Shown piece by piece: positions 35,633 through 48,200 of a stretch of 64,000 bases of DNA (within the stretch, counting starts at the first letter, position 1; each line of letters opens with the position of its first letter). The notes under the pieces are model-generated. The model was not told the DNA's origin. It did not search any database and worked only from the letters and a program-made list of their open reading frames with translations. The position numbers were made by a program, and so were the translations under genes. The stretch is from Mycocentrospora acerina (Eukaryota > Ascomycota > Dothideomycetes > Pleosporales): positions 868,001-932,000 of the forward strand of contig JAKUHH010000150.1 of NCBI GenBank assembly GCA_022701365.1, written 5' to 3'.

Positions 35633-38600
35633 ATGGTCCGTCTGCGAGAGATTCCCAGGACGGCCACTTTTGCCTGGTCGCCTGGCCCAACACAGCCCCT
35701 GATAGCCACAGGAACCAAAGCGGGGGCTGTTGACGCTGATTTCTCAAACGACACGCAACTAGAGCTTTGGGAGCTCCAGCTCGATGACGCCGAGCAAGAT
35801 GTTGAGCTCGAGCCTGTCGCTACCGTGAATGTCGAGTCGAGGTACGCTGTCAATTGCCTTTTTAAAACCTAGGCCAGGAACTGACAGAGCTACAGATTCA
35901 ACGACATTGCCTGGAGCCAACCCAGCGAGCAGTACCCGCGGGGCATAATCGCAGGCGCATTAGACAGCGGTGCGCTCGTGCTGTGGGATGCGGAGAAGCT
36001 GCGTGCCGGTGCAAGGTCAGGAAACACATTGACGCATACAAACAACACGAGTGCTGACTCGACGCAGTGACGCTCAGATCGAGCAGCTCGATAAGCACAC
36101 AGGCCCCATCACGGCCATCCAGTTCAACCCATACCGTCCGAACATCCTCGCCTCGGCAGGCGCAAAGGGCGAACTCTACATCCACGATCTCGACGACGAG
36201 TCAAAGACATTCCGCCTGGGCAAGGCTGGAGCGAACCCCGACGAGTATACTACATTGGACTGGAACAAGAAGGTTCCCCACATTCTTGCGACGGGCAGCA
36301 GTGGCGGATTCGTCACTGTCTGGGATGTCAGGGCAAAGAAGGAGACTCTCACATTGAACCATTTCGGAAGGAAGACGGTGAGCGCTGTGTCCTGGGACCC
36401 TGAAGTCCCCACCAGACTGGTCACCGCCATCCCGACCGATCAGAACCCGCTCGTGCTGGTGTGGGACCTCCGCAACACCAGTGCGCCCGAGAAGACACTT
36501 CAGGCGCACGATCAGGGAGTACTATCACTCTCGTGGTGTGTGCAGGATAGTGATATTCTGTTATCTTGCGGCAAGGACAACCGAACGATTGCGTGGAACC
36601 CACACAGCGGGGAGCAGCTGGGCGAGTTTCCAGTCGTGACCAACTGGACCTTCCAGACACGATTCAACCCTTCGAACCCAAACTTGCTCGCTACTGCGTC
36701 ATTCGACGGCAAGATTTCAATACAGACGCTGCAGAACACCGGAGCTACGTCAGATCAGAAGAAGGCCGCGTCTCAGGTTCCTGAGGGCGAAGATTTCTTC
36801 TCGCAGACACATGTCGAGCCCCAGGGCGCTTCGTTCTCGCTCAAAACACCTCCTAAATGGCTGAGGCGAAGGGCGGGTGTTTCGTTCGGCTTCGGTGGCA
36901 AACTCGTTCGATTTGGCATTGCAGATTCCAAGTCAAAGATTACCATCTCCACATTTGCAGTGGACTCGGAGATTAGCGCGGCCAGCGAGGAGTTCGATAA
37001 GGCTTTGGAGAAGGGCGATCTTTCCGCCATTTGCGAGTCGAAGATCACCAAGGCAAACACTGAGGAGGAGAAGGCAGACTGGACAGTGATTGAGACTTTG
37101 ACCTCAGAAAGCCCACGTAGCAAACTTGTTGAGTATCTTGGATTCTCAGACGCGAAAGAACAGGAGCCAGTTGAAGAGAAGAAAGAGGAGGAGGCGCAGA
37201 CTAACGGAACAACCGACGATGGTGCTTCATTCTTTGACGAGACGGCCAGTGAGGGTAACTTCCTCTCAGATCTTACAGCTTCAAAGGGTGCAAAGACGAA
37301 CAACCCGTTCCAGGTGTACACTGGCTCTGAGTCGGAAGTCGATACCAAGATCACCCGTGCCCTCATGCTCGGAAATTTTAACGCCGCACTGGATGTCTGC
37401 CTGAAAGAAGGACGTTTGTCGGATGCCTTCATGATTGCCATTTGCGGTGGCGAAAAGTGCATTGCCAAAGCCCAAGCTGCATACTTCAAGAAACAGTCAG
37501 ACGCGCCAAACTACCTGCGTCTGCTTGCGTCTGTAGTAGGGAAGAATCTTTGGGATGTAGTTTACAACGCCGATCTCAAAGACTGGAAGGAAGTCATGGC
37601 CACCATCTGCACATTTGCTGATCAATCCGAGTTTCCAGATCTCTGCGAAGCCCTTGGTGACCGACTTGAGGAAGCGATCACAGATGATACTGAATCGTAT
37701 CGCAAAGATGCCTCATTCTGTTACTTGGCTGGATCCAAGTTGGAGAAGGTGGTGGTCAACTGGGCACAAGAACTCCAAGAGAGTGAAGCCGCTGGCGTGG
37801 AAGAGTCCAAGGAGGACAACAGCTTCTCCATCCATGCGCGATCGCTGCAAGACTTTATCGAGAAGGTTACGATTTTCCGAAAGGTTACCGGATTCCAGGA
37901 TTCTGAGCAGGAGAAGGATGCTGGCTGGAAACTTGAACCGCTATATGCAAAGTACGTCGAGTACGCCGACATTGCGTCTTCACACGGACAGCTAGCCATC
38001 GCGAAGAAGTACCTAGATCTCCTTCCAAAGACGTATCCAGCGGCAGATGTGGCTAGGGACCGGGTAAGGCAGGCCACAGAGCAAGCGGCGCCAAAGGCAG
38101 TTGCTACTCCAAAACAGACGCTACCTACTACTGCTCGACGAGGTACCACGGTAGTACCCAGCTACGCGGCTCTCCAAACACAACAGCCTGCGCCAGTACA
38201 GCAATCAAACTCGCCCTACAGCCCACCCAACCCTCTCGCGACACAGCGAACAGCCTCACCATACGCTCCTGTTAACCCTCTTTCAGCACAAGCACAGGCA
38301 AATGCTCAAGCCCCAAGCCGCGGCAGTTACACACCAGTCGGCTATCAACCATCGCAACAGCCATCCATCCCTCAACCACAGTATGGCAATTATGGACAGC
38401 CCCAGCAATCTGCAATTGCTCCTCCACCGCGCAACTTTGCAAACGGGCCTGCGATCATACCAGCAGCCAACCGACCTAACATTCCCGCATGGAATGATAC
38501 CCCTGACTTTGGTCCACCCAAGGCAGCTTCGCGCCGCGGTACTCCCTCGAACGCTGTGGCCTCTCCATTCCCCAACCAGCAGCCAGTCTATGGGGGACCT

Positions 38601-39608
38601 CCACAAGGGCCCCCAACTGCCTTCCCGCCAGCGTCAAGAGCTACTCCTCCACCCCCGCCAAAGGGGCCTCCACAGGGACCTCCTCGCATAACCTCGCCAC
38701 TACAACATTCTTCTGCGCCGGCGTATGTGACTGATTCTTTCGGACCTCCGCAGCCAAGTGGATTTGCACCCTCGCAGCCAGCACCATTGTTGCGAGGAGC
38801 TTCACCTTACCAACCCCCGTCATCCGCTGCTCCACCATCTAACCGCTACGCTCCTGCGCCAGGAACTCAGTCTTCCGCCCCACCTCAGGGTATGGGAATG
38901 CCGCCGCCTCGCAACATTGCGCCGCCACCAAGTCAGTTTACGCCTGGTCCCTCGCCTTACTCGCTACCATCGTCGATCCAACAGGCGCCTCCCGCAGCAG
39001 TTGCACCGCCACCAAGAGGTCCCCCGCAAGGACCACCGCGCGCCGGTCCTCCACCAGGTGGACCACCTCAATCTGGACCACCTCAATCTGGACCTCCTAG
39101 ACCAGAATCGCGACCTAGCACCGCGACATCACAGACTACGCCGGCTGCGCAGAAGTACCGTAAGTCGCCAGCGTCTTTGGGCTTGTTATGATTTTGCTGA
39201 CTCTAAATAGCTCCCGGTGATCGGTCACACATACCCGATACGTCTCGTCCCATCTACGAACTCCTTAGTGCTGAATTCCAGCGCGTCAAGGCCAAGGCAA
39301 AGGCACAATACAAAGCTCATATCGTTGATACTGAGAAACGTCTCAACATCCTCTTTGATCACCTAAACAATCAGGACCTGCTCAAGCCAGACACTATTCA
39401 GCAGATGAACGATCTGGCAAATAACATCCACAACAGGCAACATGACCAGGCGAGTGCAATATTCTCGAGCATCATGACGCAAAAGTCGGATGAGGGGAGC
39501 AATTGGATGGTGAGCAATTCCACGTATACTTTTGACAAGATGGCAAACTAATCTGAGTACCAGGTCGGTGTTAAGAGGCTGATTGCCTTCAGTAAAACCA
39601 CCGTGTAA
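35633..39608 (+). CDS. SEC31: COPII outer coat protein Sec31
   Basis: Model: join(35633..35841,35896..36015,36068..39159,39211..39509,39564..39608), 1254 aa, close to the yeast length of 1273. The second intron starts with a weaker GTCAGG donor but the phase fits exactly. Order: seven-blade WD40 propeller over about the first 330 residues (FNDIAWSQP, GPITAIQFNPYRPNILASAG, VLVWDLRNTSAPEKTLQAHDQGVLSLSWC), the alpha-solenoid that makes the cage edge with Sec13 (residues about 390-730), a long Pro/Gln-rich unstructured region that binds Sec23 and stimulates Sar1 GAP, and the C-terminal helical domain (PPGDRSHIPDTSRPIYELL, LNILFDHLNNQDLL, WMVGVKRLIAFSKTT). It coats ER-derived vesicles at exit sites. 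The ATG is in a good context (CGCCATGG). Confidence 0.97.
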
Positions 39609-42345
39609 GAGGTTTGTGCTGGAATTCGAATGCACTCTGGAAGGAGACGTGTTGACGGCCTGCAATGCTTAGAACGAATGACTTGAGCGGAGTTGTATTT
39701 GATAGAAGCAAATGAAACACACGCTTGAGATGCCATATCACTGCTGTTATATTTTTATTTGATTCCATTTGCTTATGTGAAGCGTTGATTGATGACGATG
39801 CTTCTTTTTGTCTCATCTTGCGTCTTGCCCATCCCCCATCCACCATTTCTTCAACACTAGAATCGACGACTTTGTAGCTCTCGGGTCGAGACAGTGGATT
39901 AAGCATGACACTAATGTAGGTGTTAGTAAAGAGCAACTATAGCGTTTGCTTTTAAATTACTTTTCTATACATTGAGTCTTGGAATAAATTAGTGGCCTCT
40001 ATCCTGTACACATTTCCCTTCCACAACGGATCTACTTACTCGCATTCTTACTTTCTTACTCTCTGGTGCAGATTCTTTTTCCAGAAAAACGAGTACTAAA
40101 AGGCGAAGAGACACTGTATTTATTACGTTGTCTGTTCATTCATTCATTTACTTGCTTACCTATTTTCTTCCTCATCACAGGGTGTTTCCACATTAGAGCG
40201 AACGTAGATTTGCAGAGTAGTACGGAGAAAGAGAAATTACGTCTCACAAAGAATGAAATCAGTTGGATACGGTGCCTTGTGCGTGCAATCCGGATGAAAA
40301 GTTGATGTTGAAGAGGAAGTGGAATTTATGCATCATTCATTACACATTACTTGATTGTTTGTATGTTTGTTTCCAGAAAAAAATTATTGTAACGTAGTTG
40401 TATTAGTCAGTATTCATGATCTCAGGGTATATCCATGTGTACATGTACACAATTTTTTCATGTTACCATTGTCCTATTGTTATCCCTCCACATTGCTGTC
40501 CGTTCGACGGATCAAACGGAACATGAGTATGACTTACAGTGATGTATCTATAACAAAGAAATATACAACAACGTACACTACATTTTTAAAAAAAAATCCC
40601 AAGACATAAAATTCTTAGCAACACAATCCACCCGAATGCTATCCTTCTCATCGTCGTCGTCATCATCGTCATCGTCGTTACTACAAATAGTGCAAGCACC
40701 AACCCATCCATCCTTCAACACCCACACAATGGAAATAAATACCAACATCACTTCAAAAACAAGTAAACAAACAGAAGAACAAAAGAACCTAGCCAACCGG
40801 CCAGCCAGCCAACCAGCCAACCAGCCAGCCTTCTCCCTTCCCCCACACTTCTCCAATTAGAAAAAAAAATGTGAAACAAATACAAACTCCATCTAATGAA
40901 ATAATAAAAAAAAATTCAGTTAAAAACAGAGACGAAGAAGTAACAATCTACATCTATTTCCATATATCTTATTTTTTTTTAAAATAACCCCCCCCCCAGC
41001 GTTTCCAACTTGAAAATATTTTGATTGAAAAAAAGTGGGAAATTGAAGTTTAAAAAAATAATATCCATTTATTCATTACTAAATTAATTAGCTATATTTC
41101 TCTTCTCATCTCGATTCCCTTTGCATGTACATATAATATATAGCCTACGGCTACTGCAAATTTCGCAACGGGGGAAAAAAGAGTGTGGTAGTAGTAGTAG
41201 TAGTAGGAGTGTGATTACAAGGCTCACCGTACACGTGATAAGTTGTGATGAGCGGTGAGAGAAAGAGAGAAGGGAGAATGGAGAAGGGGTTTAAACTCTG
41301 CTTTCTTCTTTGATGGTATGAATTCCCCTAGCAAGGTAGGTATGTAGGTAGGTAGGAGGGGGAGAGAGACTGTATCCCTACTGAATCAGTTTTCTTCTAC
41401 ACTATTTACGGATAGTTTGACGGCGGGCAAGGCTATGTGAGTAAACTGTGTGTTTGTCAGCTACTTGCAGAATAACTAAGCGGCATGTGCATTGTGTGAC
41501 GTAATGTTTCACATGGTAAAGCGGGTAGAGGGGTTGGCAGAGGATCAAAAAAAAGAAGTCATGGGAGGATGGCATTAAATCCTTAATCTCATCCTCGTCG
41601 AATCCCACTAGAATTCAGTGGGGATATCATAATATTCAACAACAACAAAAACCCTCGCTCCAACGCCGGAACAATAATTCTATATACACGTGCCGTGCGC
41701 GCTGCAATACAAAACTCAAACTCTATCATTCGCTTAGGGAATCAGATCAAAGGTGCATCAAATGTTGCAAAAATTGCCAACATGTGGATTTGTTCTTTCT
41801 CGCACTTTGATGCACCACAGGTCCCCAAAAATTCTCGTGAACTCGTGTAACGAAAAGAGACTGTCCAGATACAAGAAAGCCGAAGCTGACCCTTTCCCTT
41901 GGTGGGTTCTCATCTTCGTGTCATTATTAGAGTGGCACGCAACACTATGGAGCGCCTAATCCCTCCATGTTGCCGCAAGCAAAGGAACCGGAAGTGGGTA
42001 TGTCAAGAAAACAAGAGAGCCGGCCCATGTCTAAGCATTGTTGTAACGCGCATCGCAAGAAAAAACGGTGGTATCAGAGCCAATAGAAAGCAGCGACAGT
42101 TTAATAGCCGGAGTAAAACGAGTCGTAGAAATCCCGAGTAAAGCACCGATGGGCGTACTAGACTTCAAGCGCTGGCAATCAACCCATGATCCTGGGATTC
42201 TTTCGACTCGTGCCCAATCGGCCTTGTCTGGCCGGTTCGGTTCAAGTGGTCAGCCTGAATGTGTTGTCGGCTGGCAAAGCCGGGATGGACGTCCAAATGG
42301 GTGATGTTTCGATAGATAATACGGCGATCGAAATAATAGAGTCAA
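39609..42345. other. Convergent AT-rich intergenic region
   Basis: 2.7 kb between the 3' ends of SEC31 (+) and areA (-). It is AT-rich, with A and T runs, a TCG/TCA repeat at about 40645-40680, CCAGCCAA units at 40800-40830, and AATAAA-like signals. No gene is recognised; the longest frames are repeat-derived or short. Confidence 0.6.
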
Positions 42346-45271
42346 TCACAGACTCATTGTCAGCCATTCCTACAGGTGATTTGTTAGCCAACGGACAAAA
42401 GTATATGCATAAATGATGTACAACTAACCCATTCTGCGGGACCAGAAGATTGTAATCCTTGGCCCATGGCACCCATAGGGAGAGCGCTGAGGTTTTGGCT
42501 TGGAAAAGCAGTTGGTGTTACTGCGAGGGCTGTATCTTTTCTTCGTAGAGGGGCTCTTCCACTTGTGTCGTCGGCATCAGCCATCTCCAACTCCTGCGAC
42601 TCGCTCTTACTCTGGCCTCGAGCTCGCTTTGGTGCTGCAGCGATTCCACGAGACTGGGTTGGAGTGGTTGAGTTACTAGGCTTGGGTGGACCAGGCGCAA
42701 TAGGGACCACACCGCTAGGCTTTGAGTTGGAAGCAGAGACTGAAGATAGAAACACGCTAGCCCCTCCGCCGCTACCAGAACCTGTCGAGTTTGGAGATTC
42801 CGAGTCGGCTGCTTTTGGTGTCGTGACTGGCGTTGTCTGTGCAATCGAGTTCTTTCGAGACGACTTTTTGGATGATCGCGTCGAGGCTGAGCCAACAGGA
42901 GCATTGCCGCTGCCTCGGTTGCGCTTTTTGATAACGTCTGTCTTGAGTGACAGAGGTCGAACTACGCCGTGCAACTTCAAAAACAATCCGCACGCATTGC
43001 AGAGGGGATGGCCTTCAGGATTGCGGCGCCACAGTGGTGTAGTTTGGGTAAAGCAGTTGGTGCATGTTGTGGGTGCACTGCTTTCGCCCTGTTTAGTGCC
43101 TCCAGGGCTCACAGGCCGCGAAGGCGCTGCAGAATTGAGACCAGATTCTGGAGGTGAATTCGGCGATGATTGTGGTCGGCCGCCATACATGCCCTGGTGC
43201 ACCATTCCTGCCGCGTTTGGCGTCGAGCTAATGCGGGGTATCTTTTGGCGACGGGGGTCGTTTCCGCGATTGCGGATGTCGCTCACGGAGGCAGCTGAGC
43301 CGTGTGTTCGGCCAAGGCTGCCCGGACTCCAGTGATCTTGCGGTGAGTGCACCATTTCAGTCCCACCAATAGTGACCGTCTTTCGCGGGGGGCCTGCGGG
43401 ATATCGCGCGGGCATTGGGTTGAATTGGTTGGAGAGGTTCGTCTCCCACTGGAAGCCCGTGCTGAAATCCAGAGGGCCTTCTTCCATCGGCGAGTAGTCT
43501 TGTGATGGCATGGTACGGTCTGCAAAAGCGCCTCCATCCTCATCTTCTGCGTCCGAGTCGGCACCAAAGGTGAACATGTTCTCGTGTCGTGGTATTTGCA
43601 TGTCCTGCTGCTGTCGCAGGGGGAGGTTGTTGTGAAGAACCTGGGACGGATCGACGTGGCCCGCATGGCTGAATGAGTGGGCTGAGAAAGGCAGCGACGA
43701 ACTCGAGCTCGTGACGGGACTGAAGACGGTGTCTGGGCCGCCTCCACTGGGGTTGAAAGCAAAGTGCGGCTGCATGGACGCCGACAAGCCAGAAGGGCGG
43801 TGAGGTCCGTATGAAGAAGCACCGTGTGGGCCACGAATGTCCATGCCGTTGCGGTCAAAGTACATTTGGCTGTCTTCTGCAATGGGCTGTGGCGTTGAGA
43901 CGGTGGAGGGAAAGGCGGAGCTGGGAGGTGAGTAGTAGTCGGTTGAGTTGAGGGACGAGGCTATTGAGTTTTGGTTGAACATGTTGGAGTATGAGGTGTT
44001 GTGGCTGTGGGTCATCAAGGGCGAGCCGACGGGCGAGAAGGCAAAGCTCTGCTGAAAGGGCCCCGCAGAGCTGATGATGGGCTCCTCGTGCATCTGAAAC
44101 GTGTCGAGCGAGTAGGGCATGTGGCTCTGCGAGGCAGGGAAGTGCGGCGGATGCATGGGCTGGTCGAGCGAGTAATGGTGCAGGTCGGCCTCAGCCTGGG
44201 CGTCGGTGGGGATCATGATGCTGTTGACGGGCGGAACCTGGGGAGAGGCTTCTGCGCGGCGTTTGGGCGGCTAGCGGCTGGTTAGGATGGATGCAGAGGC
44301 TTGGGAGGGAGGGAGAGAGGGAAAGAGAGCGGCGGAGATAAGGGACTTACTCGTCGCTCGTCGATGCTCGTCTTGCGGACGTGGCGGGGCACGTAGCCAA
44401 AGTCATTCTCTCTGCCGACGAGCGGCGGGACCGAGGGCGCAGAGGCACGGGCGAGGGCAAGGCTGTGGTGGTCGTAGTGGTGGTCGTCGTCTTGGTCGTC
44501 GTCGTGGTCGTTATCGTAGTGGTGGTCGTGGCGGTTGTGGTTGTGATTGTGGTGGAGCGGCTTCCTTATCGGTATCGCCGGGGCGGTCGTCTTAAACGGG
44601 CCCCCCAGCACGTCCGTGGACATGTCTGGCGACAGGCCGGCTGGACTCCCCACCGACGACGGGAAAATAAAATCGTCGAGATTCATGGCGTCTGGCTGCG
44701 GCTGGTGTGCCTGCGCCTGCTGGTCCACTGATTTGCGCAGCTGCTGCGCAATGCCGCTGGGGGCGGTCCGGGGGGTTGGCCTGGAGTGGGAGCTTGTGCT
44801 CGTGCTCGTGCTTGTGCTGGCACTTGCACTCGCACTCGAGCTCATGCTCGCGGCAGACGGCGGCGGCATCATCATAGTCATCATGTCATTGCTGCCCTGG
44901 CTCGACCTGCACGCACACGCAAAGAAAAAGTCAGCGGGCTGGTACTGTTTGGGCATTGCACGCAGATGGCGTCTTCCGTACCATTTATTGCGATCGAGCT
45001 CGGCGCGGCGCATGTTCATGGCCATCATCCGCCATGTCAAGTTCTCCATGCGCTCTGCGTTGGGCAGCTGCGTCTTTGCCCGCGAATACAGCTTCCATAT
45101 CTGCGTGCCCAGCGGGTCGTTCTTCTGCATCTCCTGCGGCGACTCGACGCTGGGGCTGCCGGCGTCGTTGCCCAGCGAGGGAAACATCGAGTCCTCGAGC
45201 ACGCCGCGGCGGGCGCTCTCGTCGGCGGGCGACAGGGCCATTCGAGCCTCTGGCACCGAGTGCAGGTCCAT
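42346..45271 (-). CDS. areA: GATA transcription factor AreA, global nitrogen regulator
   Basis: Model: complement(join(42346..42369,42429..44270,44351..44906,44982..45271)), 903 aa (A. nidulans AreA is about 876). The GATA zinc finger CTNCFTQTTPLWRRN to CNACGLF lies near residues 684-708. Conserved AreA marks: DPLGTQIWKLYSRAKTQLPN and ENLTWRMMAMNMRR near the N-terminus, DDFIFPSS, GYVPRHVRKTSIDERR joined by splicing to PPKRRAEASPQVPPVNSI, and the C-terminus WEWLTMSL that NmrA binds in Aspergillus. Only EWLTMSL and the stop lie in the last 24-nt exon, after a 59-nt intron. The 75-nt second intron is in frame. A His/Asn/Asp-rich insertion follows DDFIFPSS. AreA activates nitrogen catabolic genes at HGATAR sites when ammonium and glutamine are scarce. 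The start at 45271 is the first ATG of the conserved part; the frame stays open further upstream and an extra 5' exon is possible. Confidence 0.95.
44466..44553. repeat. Low-complexity His/Asn/Asp insertion in areA
   Basis: On the + strand this is GTGGTCGTC-type repeat sequence. In the areA frame it encodes an alternating His, Asn and Asp tract between DDFIFPSS and GYVPRHVRK. It has no counterpart in the AreA proteins I remember. Confidence 0.85.
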
Positions 45272-48200
45272 CAAGTCCAGCGACGGCGAGGCCTCGGGCA
45301 GCGGGGGAGGGGAGGGTGCTGGACAGACGACGGTGGTGTCGTGGCGGGAGCTGGCTCGGCGCGTGCTCTCTCGCTCGAGGTCAGTGTTGGATCGAGGCAC
45401 CCCACGCTGCGGGCGCTGGCTGTGGCTCTGGCTGCAACAGCAACTGTGGGTGCAACGGCAACGCAACGCAACGCAACGCAACGCAAGTGCAACTACAACT
45501 ACGACGGCTACGGCAGCGGCAACTGCAGCGACAGGCGGGAGAGGCTGTGGAAGCAGGCGTGCTGTGCTGTGCTGGAGACGGCGTGCTGGGGAGAGCCAGC
45601 AGGCGTGGATATGGCTCTTGGATCGTGGGACGCTCGCGGGCTGCTCTTGCGATGCCTCTGCAGGGGCCACGAGTGAGCGGCGCAAGAATTGCCTTTGCGC
45701 TGCACACGGCGCTGGGTGCTTACCGGCCTGCAGCGTGCGACGGCTGCCGGTGCGCTTGGCGAGTCGTGGTTCTGCTGCAAGGTGAGATGCGTGGACGTCG
45801 GTGGAGCAGCGCACCCCCACCCCGTCCGCAGCACGCCCAATCACTCCGCCGCGCCATGCCCGCGTCCTGGGACATGCCTGGGTCCGCAGCCGAGCATCGC
45901 TGGCGCCCACCTCGAATTTGAGCGCGCCCGCCACACCGTCGTCCACGCCGCCAACGCCGCCCACGCCGGCCACCACCCGGCTGACATGTTCCTGACGAAC
46001 GGCAGTCTTGCTCGATCGTCCGCGAGGCCTGCATGCGGGACGATGCTGACAGTGCATGCGACTGCAAGTGTAGCTGCAAGTGTAACTGCAAGTCCTGCTG
46101 CTGCTGCTGCTGCTGCTGCCACTGTTGCTGCCACTCCCACTCCCACTCCCACTCCCACTGCCCACGCCTACACACGCCTCCAGCCACGGTGACGTGTGGG
46201 AGGTTTCTCGGCCGCCTTGCCGCCGCACAAGGCAGCACAACAGAGGTCGACATGCACGGCATACCCTCGCAAGGACCTCAACCGACACGCTTGAGCTAGG
46301 TACTTGCAAAGCCCAGGTCCCTCTCCGGTCCCTCTCCTGGTCCCGCTGATCCTGGCACGTCACCTTGACGATGTGACGGCTCGATTTCCTCTTTGGACGT
46401 GACCTCGCTGCGCCAATCCCAACGCGAGCTGCAACCCAAATGATGATGCATCCGTGACCTGTGATTGGCCAGCCCTTCGTACCTCGCCCTCCGCTTGCCA
46501 TGTCTAGTCTCTCACCTCTCGTTTCTCGTCTCTAGTGCACCACCACCACCAACGCCAGCAGCAAACACCAGCCCTCAGTTGCCGTCGCCGTCGTCTGCTT
46601 GCGCGGCTGACTGCTCTGATTCGAGCGCACCTCTGTTACAGCCACTGCATGCACCTTGATCCTGAAGAAATTGCCGTCTACAAGGGGCCGCAAGGCAGGT
46701 AGACGCCTGCGAACGTGAGACATGGCCCCGATATTCCCCCGACTCCCCGGAACACCTCTTGACCACCCTACTTTTCCCGACGGTACCCAACCGCCTCAGG
46801 GTCCTTACAATAGACCCACTGCACTATTTGACAGCTCCACCATGGATCCTACTGTCTACACCGTAGTCGTGGCCACACGCTCCTGGCGCACTCAACATTC
46901 ACATCAACGGTAGAACCCGTACTTGCCTGCAACATCACCTGAGCCTCCAAAATTCTGCACGCAGATGCACCACGCTGGCTCTGCAGGCGTCAAACAGTGA
47001 AATCCCGCGGCACGACTGTCAACGCCAGGTCCACTCGTAAAGGACCCTTACTATGTGCATCGGTAGATCGTCCATCTCCAACGTTCCTGCTCCAGATTCT
47101 CAGAGTGACGCCGACTGTGGAGAGAGACACACCCCTGCCGAGCCGGGTGGGGAGTCGAGTAGCAGCACAAACTCCACGACTTGTGGCTAGCACTCATGCC
47201 ACGGGTCCCATCTCCTTCGCGTGGTCCAAGAGCGCAATGGGGCAGTATGCAAGGCCTTCACCAGGCCAATCTTGTTGCATGAGCAACTGTCAATAGCTGC
47301 AATTTCCAATAAAAGATTGGATGGGCCTGCACTTGCACCTTTTCGACAGCCTATCGCTGACGGGAAACAGCATGCAATTTCCATCCTTTAACATGTAGGT
47401 TCAAAACACTCTTCACGATCTGCACATGGTCTGAAAACGGTCGACATTCCATTTTCGTTCGGAATGGAATTTTCCGCATGGTCGTGAACGCAAGTGTCAA
47501 CTTTAGCCGCAGGCGTGTAGAACCAGTGAGTAGGGGAAATTGGTCAACATGCATGCCGCAGATTGCTTTTTTGTGTTCGAGGCCCATGCGACCAGGTGGG
47601 CTACATAATTCCCACTTTAGTGAGACATGCCTTCCATTCCACCACCCACTGCAATGGTCTTGCCCATCTCAAGAATGGCTGTGCTGTGATTACCTATGGT
47701 GCAGAGTGGAATGCGATTCATTCTTGGTCCGTTCGCATTAGTGGTCAGCGTCGTGCATCCATGAATGGAGTAGGATCGTCTAGAAGCCCTAGATAGTAGT
47801 CCATGGATTTCACCAACGCTGCGGGGCGTTCTCACATGCGACAGTTGCGTGCTCCTCCACCGAGGAGCCCATGTCTCGATGAGCAGTTCCTATTGTAATT
47901 CGCATGCAGTTTCATGCTCAAGCTTTGCGACAACGGAGACAATGACGACACTTGTTCACACGCACATGAACGAAGGAGCACGCAGCCGTAGGATTCAGTG
48001 GATAGGCCACCCCACGCACTTTCTCCGTTGGGAACCAGTGGCCCAGGTCCTCCCCTGCTACTGCGAGCCTCAGATCCACCACTATCTGACTTGCATGGAG
48101 CAGCACGGATCGCGAGCCTGGAGCATATGCTCTGCCCGACACTAACCATTTACAGTGAACGAGCTTCGGTCCCTCGCACGCTACACGCACAGTATTCAAC

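Noticed and set aside
44381..44731. + strand frame with a poly-Val tract
   Set aside because: It is the antisense of the His/Asn/Asp repeat in areA.
45272..46501. Long N-terminal extension of AreA in the same frame
   Set aside because: The frame is open but reads as Ser, Gly, Cys and Arg low complexity from microsatellites. Only a short part upstream of the ATG (PPPLPEASPSLDL) could be coding, and no supporting start was found.
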